From positions 248,001 to 312,000 of the forward strand of contig NZ_NJFZ01000005.1 of the NCBI RefSeq assembly GCF_002270355.1: a stretch of DNA of 64,000 bases, written 5' to 3'. Below the pieces are notes generated by a model. That model did no database searches. It was not told the DNA's origin and saw only the letters and a list, made by a program, of their open reading frames with translations. The position numbers were made by a program, and so were the translations under genes. This document shows positions 36,197 to 43,745 of the stretch, piece by piece (positions within the stretch are counted from its first letter, which is position 1; every line of letters starts with the position of its first letter). This stretch comes from Flectobacillus sp. BAB-3569. Lineage in GTDB: Bacteria > Bacteroidota > Bacteroidia > Cytophagales > Spirosomataceae.

Positions 36197-37594
36197 CTAT
36201 TTTTTTTTAAGTAAATAAAAAACAGGAATCCCTAATAATACTAAGCCTAAGCCTGGCCAAGTATAATTGGGTTTGTAAATCAGTAATAAAACGCAAATAC
36301 AAGTTGCAGTAAAAATATACAGTAATGGTACAAAAGGGTATCCAAATGCTTTGTAAGGTCTCTCAAGTTCTGGTTTTTTGATTCGTAAACGAATAATTCC
36401 TAGAATGGTAAGTGCATAAAAAATGAGTACCGCAAAAATCACATAGTCGAGAAGTTCGCCGTATTTGCCACTCAAACATAAAACCGAAGCCCAAACACAT
36501 TGAATCCATAGCGCTTTTTCGGGCACACCATTTTTATTAAGCTCACCTACTTTCTTGAAAAATAAACCATCGTTTGCCATTGTGTAATACACTCGTGCTC
36601 CAGCCAAGATAAGTCCGTTATCACAACCAAAAGTTGAAATCATCAAGAAAATGGCTACAATCATAGTGCCCTCTTCTCCAAAAATATGTTGGGATGCCAC
36701 TACTCCCACCCTATCGTTTTCGGCAAAAGCAATTGCGGGTAGGTCTAACACCGAAACATACATGATGTTGGCGAGCAAATAAATGCTTGTTACAATGAGT
36801 GTTCCGAGGAAAAGACTCAGCCCAATATTGCGTTGAGGGTTTTGGATTTCGCCTGCGATAAATGTCACATTATTCCACGAGTCACTACTAAATAAGCTAC
36901 CCACCATACTAGCGGCGATTGCTCCGAAAGCGGCCCAGCCTGTGTATGGTAAAAATCCTGAAGAGGTAAGTTGTTGAATAGAAAAGCCCGTTTCCCAGTT
37001 ATGATGCCAAGTTTCGGTATTGGCGGTAAGAATAAATCCAAAAACGACTAAACCAAATAAGGCAAGCAATTTGGTAACTGTAAAAATTGATTGGACGTAT
37101 TTGCCATACTGAACGCCACGAGTATTGATAAATGAAAGAAAAATGATGAGAGCTATAGAGGTAAGCTGTGCTGCTGAAATATTGAGTCCTAAGACTGAGA
37201 ATAGAATATTTTTTTCGCTTAAAACAGGAAAAAGGTAAGCCGAAAATTTACTAAAGGCAACCCCAACGGCCGCGATAGAGCCCGTTTGAATTACGGTAAA
37301 AAAGCTCCAACCATATAAGAAACCAATTAAAGGATTGAAGGCCTCTTTGAGGTAAATATATTGCCCTCCTGCTTTGGGAAACATACCACTTAGTTCGCCG
37401 TAACTAACGGCCGCCGCTACTGTAAGTAATCCAGTAAGAATCCAAACTAATAGCAACCCTCCAGTAGAGCCCACATTTCGGACAATATCCGAACTTACAA
37501 TAAAAATCCCCGACCCAATCATAGAGCCAGCCACAATCATCGTGGCATCGAAAAGGCGAAAGGAGCGTTTGAATGATGGTTGTTCTTGAGACAT
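36197..37594 (-). CDS. APC-family amino-acid permease, probable hydroxyproline uptake
   Basis: A 465-residue inner-membrane transporter with twelve hydrophobic segments. The unwound-helix motif GSMIGSGIFIVSSDI, the helix 2 GLLTVAAAVSYGELSGMFP, and AGGQYIYLKEAF are typical of the APC superfamily (LAT/basic amino-acid type). The sequence does not show the substrate. It stands between the GH127 gene and hydroxyproline epimerase on the same strand, so uptake of hydroxyproline or a related imino acid is the likely role, by inference from position. Confidence 0.88.
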   Translation of the reverse strand: MSQEQPSFKRSFRLFDATMIVAGSMIGSGIFIVSSDIVRNVGSTGGLLLVWILTGLLTVAAAVSYGELSGMFPKAGGQYIYLKEAFNPLIGFLYGWSFFTVIQTGSIAAVGVAFSKFSAYLFPVLSEKNILFSVLGLNISAAQLTSIALIIFLSFINTRGVQYGKYVQSIFTVTKLLALFGLVVFGFILTANTETWHHNWETGFSIQQLTSSGFLPYTGWAAFGAIAASMVGSLFSSDSWNNVTFIAGEIQNPQRNIGLSLFLGTLIVTSIYLLANIMYVSVLDLPAIAFAENDRVGVVASQHIFGEEGTMIVAIFLMISTFGCDNGLILAGARVYYTMANDGLFFKKVGELNKNGVPEKALWIQCVWASVLCLSGKYGELLDYVIFAVLIFYALTILGIIRLRIKKPELERPYKAFGYPFVPLLYIFTATCICVLLLIYKPNYTWPGLGLVLLGIPVFYLLKKK

Positions 37595-37900
37595 AATTGA
37601 GTGATTTAGTGATTGATGAATGAGTGATTGAATAAGTGCAAATCTTCATACTCACTCAACCGCTCCACCACTCAATCACTCAATAAAGTTAGGTATTAAT
37701 GCAAAATAAAATCATATTGCTTTAGGCTGTAAGCCTTAGGCACTAGGTAAAATATTCTTGGAGAAGCACAGATATATCTTGTTCACTTATGAGGATAATT
37801 CTACAAATTAAAATTTTGAGTGATTGTGGGTACAAGATACTGATAATTAAAATCTTATATTTTAAATTCACAACTCACAATTCACAACTCAGCATTAATG
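37595..37900. other. 306-base gap with simple-sequence and interspersed repeats
   Basis: 37597-37684 is made of GAGTGATT/CACTCAATC-type words and can fold on itself; 37723-37755 holds TTTAGGCTGTAAGCCTTAGG, related to the repeats elsewhere; 37862-37900 is the GTGAATTGTGA family up to the stop codon of the epimerase gene. Confidence 0.5.
37862..37900. repeat. GTGAATTGTGA-type intergenic repeat, copy 2
   Basis: Tandem-like TTCACAACTCACAATTCACA followed by ACTCAGCATTAATG, touching the stop codon of the epimerase gene in the same way as copy 1 (341-375) touches the DUF3500 gene. Confidence 0.55.
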
Positions 37901-38902
37901 CTAAAGTACTTGAAACCCATAAGCATAAGGGTCATCTTCAGGGTCGATGCTAATAGTGTTATATCCATAGATTCTTGCCCAACCTTCAATGCTTGGTTTC
38001 ATGGCAGGTTTTCCACCTACGATAGTTTCCTCTTCTATTCTTCCAATGAATTTTGAACCGATGATACTTTCATGAATAAACTCGTCACCTTTTTTTAATT
38101 TGCCTTTGGCATACCACTGTGCCATACGTGCCGAAGTACCCGTACCACATGGTGAACGGTCAATGGCTTTATCTCCATAAAATACTGCATTACGAGCTGT
38201 AGACGTTGGGTCTAATACGTCGCCAGTCCATAAGATATGCGAGCATCCTTTGATGGTATCATTTTCGGGATGAACAAAAGAATATTGCTCATTGATACGA
38301 TTACGTAAGGTTCTACTCCAACTAATCAGTTGGTCAGCACTGTAATGTTGTAAACCTTTGAAGTTTTCTTGAACATCAACAATGGCATAAAAGTTACCAC
38401 CATACGAAACATCTACCTTGATAGGTCCTAAATCTGGACATTCAACACTTAAATCGGTGGCTGCTAAGAACGAAGATACATTGGTAAGTTTTACACTTTT
38501 TACCTTTTTACCTTCTTGTTTATAGTCAATTAACACCAAACCAGCAGGGGCCTCCATACGGATTTTTCCTTCTACTTTTGGTGTGATTAGACCTTCTTCT
38601 ACAGCAATAGTGATTGTTCCGATGGTACCATGTCCACACATAGGCAAACAGCCACTGGTTTCGATAAACAATACCGCTACGTCATTTTCTGGGTCATGAG
38701 GAGGGTACAAAACACTTCCGCTCATCATATCATGACCACGAGGCTCGAACATTAGTCCTTTTCGAATCCAATCGTAATTTTGAAGGAAATACTGGCGTTT
38801 TTCGCTCATATTACTTCCTTCAAGCACAGGCCCACCTCCTGCCACTAGTCTTACGGGATTACCACAAGTATGGGCGTCTACACAAAAAAATGTTTTTTTC
38901 AT
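37901..38902 (-). CDS. 4-hydroxyproline epimerase
   Basis: A 333-residue cofactor-free epimerase of the proline-racemase family. It turns trans-4-hydroxy-L-proline into cis-4-hydroxy-D-proline, the first step of the pathway. The two catalytic cysteines are both present: C89 in LPMCGHGTIG and C252 in DRSPCGTGTSA. Both being Cys fits a two-base racemase/epimerase and argues against the trans-3-hydroxyproline dehydratases of the family, where the second position is Thr. The HGTIG context is typical of the hydroxyproline branch. The next gene upstream is the semialdehyde dehydrogenase, on the same strand. Confidence 0.92.
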   Translation of the reverse strand: MKKTFFCVDAHTCGNPVRLVAGGGPVLEGSNMSEKRQYFLQNYDWIRKGLMFEPRGHDMMSGSVLYPPHDPENDVAVLFIETSGCLPMCGHGTIGTITIAVEEGLITPKVEGKIRMEAPAGLVLIDYKQEGKKVKSVKLTNVSSFLAATDLSVECPDLGPIKVDVSYGGNFYAIVDVQENFKGLQHYSADQLISWSRTLRNRINEQYSFVHPENDTIKGCSHILWTGDVLDPTSTARNAVFYGDKAIDRSPCGTGTSARMAQWYAKGKLKKGDEFIHESIIGSKFIGRIEEETIVGGKPAMKPSIEGWARIYGYNTISIDPEDDPYAYGFQVL

Positions 38903-39196
38903 AGTTTTATCAGGGGTAAGTATGAGTGATGAATTTTGAGTGATGAGTTTGGAGTGTAATTTTTGATTACCGATATTTTGCTGAATGCCCGAAGCTGAAA
39001 GCTAAAGGTAATTTTACACGATCTACAAATATTAAAAATTACAGCAAAGGCACCGAAAGGGCTACATTGAACTGTGAGTAGTTGACTGTAATAGGTTTTC
39101 CACATACATACACCTAATAGTCAAAAGCTCATAGTCGTTAATTTCGTGTGCCTAAGCAGTAATAATTCATCACGTAATCATTCATTAACTTACTAA

Positions 39197-40663
39197 CTAA
39201 ATTGTTTCGTTGGTAAATGTATCATTGACCAAACGCCAAATTTTTAATGGATTACCATCTTTTAATTCTTCTGGTAGCATCCAATCTTTGAATCCTTGTA
39301 AACAAATTGGTCTAACCCAACGCTTAATGGCGCTTGTGCCTACCGAGGTATAGCGAGCGTCGAAAGTGGAAGGATACGCACCTCCATGAACCATACTAGC
39401 AGCTACCTCCACACCTGTTGGGGCGGCGTTCAGAATCACACGACCAGCCAATGAGCACTGGAGCGATAGAATTTCAGGATAGTTTTCAACGTCCTGTTCT
39501 GTCGCCATCAATGTTGTGGTAAGTTGTCCGCCAAGTGCTTTGAGCGCCTGTGACAGTTCTTGTACATCCTGACAAATCACGAGTAAGGCAAAAGGCCCAA
39601 ACGCCTCCTCATGTAAAAGTGGATTTTCAATAAAATCTTTTGCTGAAACCTTCGCAAGACTAGGAGTAGGTTTTTCCAAATCCTCAACCACAGCTAGAGA
39701 AGCTTCAGAAGCTACTCCTGCTTGCGATGTAATAGTGTAGCGTGCTTTATCAAAGGCTTTTGCGATACCTGTATGCAACATAGGATGCAAGGCAACCTGT
39801 GTTAGTTCATGTTCCAAAGTCTCTGAAAAAGTACTTAATGCAGGACTATCTATTGCCAAAAGCAAGCCCGGTTTGGTACAAAACTGTCCCATCCCAAGCG
39901 AAATAGACCCTGCAAGGGTTTTTGCTAACGTTGTATTTGTTTGGTTTAAGGATTCAGGAAATAAAACCACAGGGTTGATACTACTCATTTCGGCAAAGAC
40001 AGGGATAGGAACCTCTCTTTGGTCGGCGTAAGCTTTTAGGGCTTTTCCGCCTGCTTGTGAGCCTGTAAAACCAACCGCCGTAGTAAGTGGGTGCATCACC
40101 AATGCTTTACCTGTTTCGTTACTAGCATCGTTGAGATGTTGTATCGTAAAAGGATGCATTTGGCAACGTACAATGGCTTTTTCCATCGCCGAGAACATCA
40201 GTGCTGAAGTTTCAGGATGGGCAGGATGTGCTTTGATTACTACTGAAACACCAGCAGCCAATGCACTTGCGGTATCACCGCCTGCGGTAGAAAAAGCAAA
40301 AGGAAAATTGCTAGCACCAAAAATAGCCACAGGGCCAATTGGAACAAGCATTTTACGAGTATCTGGCTTAGGAGGTACTCGGTTAGGTTTGGCTGTATCA
40401 ATACAAGCCTCTACCCAAGAACCTTCAGCAATCAGACGAGCAAACATGCGTAATTGACCTGTTGTGCGTCCAATTTCTCCTTGAAGTCGAGGCAAGGGAA
40501 GATTGGTTTCTTGATGAGCAATGGCCACCAAGGAATCTTTCAAACCTTCGATTTCTTCTGCAATAGTTTCTAGAAATATAGCACGGTTTTTACCCGATAC
40601 TTGGCGATAATGCTCAAATGCCTCTTGTGCTTGTTGCATTACCGTTGATATGATTTGAGACAT
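39197..40663 (-). CDS. 2-ketoglutarate semialdehyde (2,5-dioxovalerate) dehydrogenase
   Basis: A 488-residue NAD(P)-dependent aldehyde dehydrogenase that makes 2-ketoglutarate from its semialdehyde, the last step of hydroxyproline breakdown by this route. The general base is E225 in VFAEMSSINPV and the nucleophile C262 in LGMGQFCTKPGL. GQFCTKPG and SSINPV are the marks of the type III KGSADH group and differ from ordinary ALDHs. The product enters the citric-acid cycle. The gene lies between the deaminase and epimerase genes with 80 and 290 base gaps on the same strand. Confidence 0.92.
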   Translation of the reverse strand: MSQIISTVMQQAQEAFEHYRQVSGKNRAIFLETIAEEIEGLKDSLVAIAHQETNLPLPRLQGEIGRTTGQLRMFARLIAEGSWVEACIDTAKPNRVPPKPDTRKMLVPIGPVAIFGASNFPFAFSTAGGDTASALAAGVSVVIKAHPAHPETSALMFSAMEKAIVRCQMHPFTIQHLNDASNETGKALVMHPLTTAVGFTGSQAGGKALKAYADQREVPIPVFAEMSSINPVVLFPESLNQTNTTLAKTLAGSISLGMGQFCTKPGLLLAIDSPALSTFSETLEHELTQVALHPMLHTGIAKAFDKARYTITSQAGVASEASLAVVEDLEKPTPSLAKVSAKDFIENPLLHEEAFGPFALLVICQDVQELSQALKALGGQLTTTLMATEQDVENYPEILSLQCSLAGRVILNAAPTGVEVAASMVHGGAYPSTFDARYTSVGTSAIKRWVRPICLQGFKDWMLPEELKDGNPLKIWRLVNDTFTNETI

Positions 40664-40744
40664 TTTTGAGAAATTTGAAAATGAGTGAATTTGAAGATTT
40701 GAAAATAATTAAATTACACATTTTCAAATCTCCAAATTTTCAAA

Positions 40745-41665
40745 TTATAACACAATCGCCTTATAATCTGGCAACGTTGGTCTGATTGCAATAGCGCCAT
40801 CGATAAGTGCCAAAATGCGCTCTCTTTCAGCACCGCTAAGTACCAAACGTGGTGGGCGCACTGCTTCACTACCCAAATCAACTCTTGATTCAGCTAACTT
40901 GATGTATTGTACTAATTTTGGATGAATATCTAGTTCCAACAATGGCATAAACCAACGATAGATACTGCGAGCTTCTTCGTAGCGACCAGCTTTTACTAAT
41001 TTATAAATAGCCACTGTTTCTTCAGGGAAGGCACATACCAAACCAGCAACCCATCCGTCAGCACCCATTACTAATTGCTCCATAGCAATGGTATCTACAC
41101 CGCACATGATTTTGAAACGGTCGCCAAAACGGTTACGCATTCTGGTTACGTTGGTCAAATCACGTGTAGATTCTTTTACTGCCTGAATGTTTTCGCACTC
41201 AGCCAAGGAAGCAAACATATCCAATGTTACCTCAATTTTATAATCTACAGGGTTGTTGTAAATCATAATCGGAAGTGTAGTAGAATTAGCTACCGCTTTG
41301 AAATATTCTACTGTTTCGTAGTCATCAGCTTTGTAGCGCATTGGAGGAAGCATCATCAAACCAGCAGCACCCCATTCTTCGGCTAGTTTAGCCAACTGGA
41401 TTGCATCTCTGGTAGCTCCTTCTGCAATATTTAAAACTACTGGAACTCGCCCAGCTACCTTTTCAACGGTAAACTTTACCAATGCTCCTTTTTCTTCAAG
41501 ACTTAGTACACTTGCTTCGCCCAAGGTTCCGCCAAGAATGATACCGTCGACACCTGCTTTGAGTTGGAATTGCAAGTTTTTGTCAAATAATTCAAAATCA
41601 AGTTGGTCATCTGCACCAAACTTTGTCGTCACAGCGGGAAATACGCCTTGCCAATTGATTGCCAT
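40745..41665 (-). CDS. pyrroline-4-hydroxy-2-carboxylate deaminase (DapA family)
   Basis: A 306-residue Schiff-base TIM-barrel protein of the dihydrodipicolinate-synthase/N-acetylneuraminate-lyase superfamily. The Schiff-base Lys is K164 (QAVKESTRDL) and the helper Tyr Y136 (IYNNPVDY); GGTLGEASVLS provides the carboxylate pocket. Among many functions of this fold, the position between hydroxyproline enzymes points to deamination of cis-4-hydroxy-D-proline's oxidised form, giving 2-ketoglutarate semialdehyde and ammonia. The start at 41665 is preferred over one 24 bases upstream because the family begins with the strand WQGVFPAVTT. A promoter lies directly upstream. Confidence 0.88.
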   Translation of the reverse strand: MAINWQGVFPAVTTKFGADDQLDFELFDKNLQFQLKAGVDGIILGGTLGEASVLSLEEKGALVKFTVEKVAGRVPVVLNIAEGATRDAIQLAKLAEEWGAAGLMMLPPMRYKADDYETVEYFKAVANSTTLPIMIYNNPVDYKIEVTLDMFASLAECENIQAVKESTRDLTNVTRMRNRFGDRFKIMCGVDTIAMEQLVMGADGWVAGLVCAFPEETVAIYKLVKAGRYEEARSIYRWFMPLLELDIHPKLVQYIKLAESRVDLGSEAVRPPRLVLSGAERERILALIDGAIAIRPTLPDYKAIVL

Positions 41666-41686
41666 AGTTCTGTTGTTGTTTTTTAT

Positions 41687-41715
41687 CAAAATTACCCAAA
41701 ACCTAAGCGGGTCAA
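41687..41715 (-). promoter_or_regulatory. promoter of the hydroxyproline operon
   Basis: On the minus strand, TTG (41715-41713), 18 bases, then TAATTTTG (41694-41687), fitting the Bacteroidetes promoter. The expected start of transcription lies about 15 bases ahead of the ATG at 41665. Confidence 0.55.
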
Positions 41716-41954
41716 AGGTTGATTTTTAATCAATTGTAGTCAGATATTAACCTATTTGTAGGGCGAATAACTATAAAATTGTTTATATTTAGCTAATTAG
41801 TAGAAAAGAGTATTATGGTAGCATAAAGACAAACTAATTTTAGCTTTTGGGAAATGAATATTGGTAGTGGAGGTTAAACTTAATTTGTTGAAGACTACAG
41901 ATAGAGTACCTACAGATTCATGTTGAATCCTTTTAACAAGTATGTATACAAGCA

Positions 41955-42824
41955 ATGAAAGTCTTACAATTTACCATTCCCGTACCGCACGATCATACGA
42001 TTATTGTTCAGCAGGACATTATGCCGTATTTCTATCCACATTTGCACAGACACGAGGAGATTCAGATTACATGGGTACAGCAAGGCGAAGGAACGTTGAT
42101 TGCGGATAATAATATGCACACTTTCAAATCGAATGAGATTTTTTGGTTGGGTGCCAACCAGCCACACATGTTTAAGAGTGATCCGAGCTATTTTTTACCA
42201 AAAAGCGAATTAGAAATTCAAGCCTTGGTACTATTTTTCAATCCTCACGGACCATTATCAGCTTTGTTTAATTTACCCGAAATGCTCAATGTAAAACGCT
42301 TTTTACAACAAAATCCCAATGGATTTAAGATACCAGCAGAAAAAGCGGAGGAGATTTCGACCAAGATGATGCTCATTCATGAACATATCGGTATCGAGCA
42401 AATGATTCATTTTATGGATTTGTTGCGATTAATCTCTAGCATAGAATCGCTAGGGGCACTTTCGGAAGGATCACGACCAAAGCTTTACAGTGAAAATGAA
42501 GGTTTGAGAATGAGTAATATCTATAATTTTATCATTCAAGAGTTTGAAAAGCCTATTACCCTCGAAGACGCAGCCAATAAAGCCCACATGACTCCGCATG
42601 CTTTTTGTAGGTATTTCAAAAAGCACACAGGTCATACATTTTTATCTTTCTTGAATGAAGTACGTATTAATGAAGCTTGTAAAAAACTCACCAACGAATC
42701 TCCCATTGGTATTGCACAAGTAGCCTACAGTTGTGGTTTTAATAGTATTACCAACTTCAACCGTATCTTCAAACGTATCAAAGGCAAATCACCAAGCGAA
42801 TATTTGGAGGAGTTTTTTAAGTGA
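41955..42824 (+). CDS. AraC family regulator of the hydroxyproline locus
   Basis: A 289-residue regulator with an N-terminal cupin (about 10-100, with YPHLHRHEEIQITWVQQGEG and LGANQPHMF) and a C-terminal double HTH (about 200-285: TLEDAANKAHMTPHAFCRYF, then IAQVAYSCGFNSITNFNRIF). It is divergent from the deaminase gene and is the only regulator of this kind inside the locus, so it probably switches the locus in response to hydroxyproline or an arabinoside; the ligand is unproven. Its stop lies five bases from the end of the convergent higA gene. Confidence 0.9.
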   Translation: MKVLQFTIPVPHDHTIIVQQDIMPYFYPHLHRHEEIQITWVQQGEGTLIADNNMHTFKSNEIFWLGANQPHMFKSDPSYFLPKSELEIQALVLFFNPHGPLSALFNLPEMLNVKRFLQQNPNGFKIPAEKAEEISTKMMLIHEHIGIEQMIHFMDLLRLISSIESLGALSEGSRPKLYSENEGLRMSNIYNFIIQEFEKPITLEDAANKAHMTPHAFCRYFKKHTGHTFLSFLNEVRINEACKKLTNESPIGIAQVAYSCGFNSITNFNRIFKRIKGKSPSEYLEEFFK

Positions 42825-42829
42825 GAAAA

Positions 42830-43156
42830 CTAACCGATACTCAAGGCTTGATGTTCAAGTTTGACATTGAATTTTATTTCAGCCTTTAATGCTCGAAATA
42901 CTTTTACAACGGTGTCGATGGTAGCACTATTGGCACTATTTTCTAATTTTGATATTTGAGCTTTTTGTACTCCAATTAACTTACCAAGTTCTTCTTGTGT
43001 GAGGTTTCGTTCTTGTCGGGCTATTTTAATCATTCTCCCTAATAGTTCCATACTAAGCTCATATTCGTATTCTTCCCGCTCTGAAGTGCCAATTTGTCCG
43101 ATATATTTATCTTTCATTTCAGCTAAAGTGAATGTTTTCATTTCTTGGGTTTTCAT
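42830..43156 (-). CDS. HigA-like antitoxin (XRE helix-turn-helix)
   Basis: A 108-residue DNA-binding antitoxin. The HTH is at about 55-85 (LTQEELGKLIGVQKAQISKL), with an N-terminal extension that likely covers the toxin. It follows the toxin gene, the HigBA order. An in-frame GTG at 43162 would make the two genes overlap; the ATG at 43156 leaves a gap of five bases, and I use the latter. It probably represses its own operon. Confidence 0.82.
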   Translation of the reverse strand: MKTQEMKTFTLAEMKDKYIGQIGTSEREEYEYELSMELLGRMIKIARQERNLTQEELGKLIGVQKAQISKLENSANSATIDTVVKVFRALKAEIKFNVKLEHQALSIG

Positions 43157-43161
43157 AGACA

Positions 43162-43503
43162 CTACTGAATATTTTTAAGGTTATAATACTTTTCTCTTAG
43201 TCTAATTGCTCTATTGATTTCGTTAGCAGGAATTTTATCTACTTTTTTGATAAAATCATGTGTGGCAATAACCAAGGTTTCTTGTTGATTTGTTTTATCC
43301 CAAAATGCGAGAAGCCTTATTTGCAAACCTAAATATTGAGTTCGAAACTCCCAGATATCATGTTGTAGCTTTTTGAACAACTTGGGATCATTGGTTTGTT
43401 CTGCTAAATCGATATTATAGATAATTTTTCTAATGATTTTAGCATCTAATGAGGCAATAAAATCATTCGCTTCTTCCATAAATATGGTTTCAAAATATTT
43501 CAT
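43162..43503 (-). CDS. HigB/RelE-like toxin
   Basis: A 113-residue protein of the phage-derived Gp49/HigB branch of the RelE fold, predicted to cut mRNA at the ribosome. Marks are the C-terminal RIRLLAFWDK-type strand (here LQIRLLAFWDKTNQQETLVI), followed by HDFIKKVDKIPANEINRAIR with its basic residues. It precedes the antitoxin gene. The pair interrupts the hydroxyproline locus, with a GC-rich inverted repeat between it and the GH146 gene. Confidence 0.82.
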   Translation of the reverse strand: MKYFETIFMEEANDFIASLDAKIIRKIIYNIDLAEQTNDPKLFKKLQHDIWEFRTQYLGLQIRLLAFWDKTNQQETLVIATHDFIKKVDKIPANEINRAIRLREKYYNLKNIQ

Positions 43504-43621
43504 TTTTGTAAATGGTGTAAAACTTAAAAGTTTCTAAATTTAGAAACTTTTAACAAATCCATATCTTTACTTAAAGAAAAAATGGTAAAAATTTAGAGAT
43601 TACAAATATCTAAATCAATCA

Positions 43622-43679
43622 AGCGCCGAAGGTGCGAAAGACTCCAGTATAATTGGTGTTCTTTCGCACCTTCGGCGCT
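43622..43679. repeat. 58-base inverted repeat next to the toxin gene
   Basis: Perfect 20-bp arms AGCGCCGAAGGTGCGAAAGA (43622-43641) and its complement (43660-43679). Six more bases of the spacer can pair with one mismatch. There is no T-run, and the arms are more GC-rich than the surroundings. Confidence 0.75.
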
Positions 43680-43745
43680 GTAAAATGGCATTTATCTATA
43701 GAATAGTTTTGACTATTCATCCTATAAAGGACAACTCATCACTCA

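Noticed and set aside
37597-37684. GAGTGATT/AATCACTC words as a CRISPR-like array
   Set aside because: Units are about 8-10 bases without regular spacers, no cas genes nearby; simple-sequence repeat.
42830-43503. Mobile element around the toxin-antitoxin pair
   Set aside because: No transposase, integrase or flanking direct repeats could be found by eye; kept only as an open question in the findings.
43622-43679. Inverted repeat read as transcription terminator
   Set aside because: No T-run on either side and a long spacer; I list it as a repeat.
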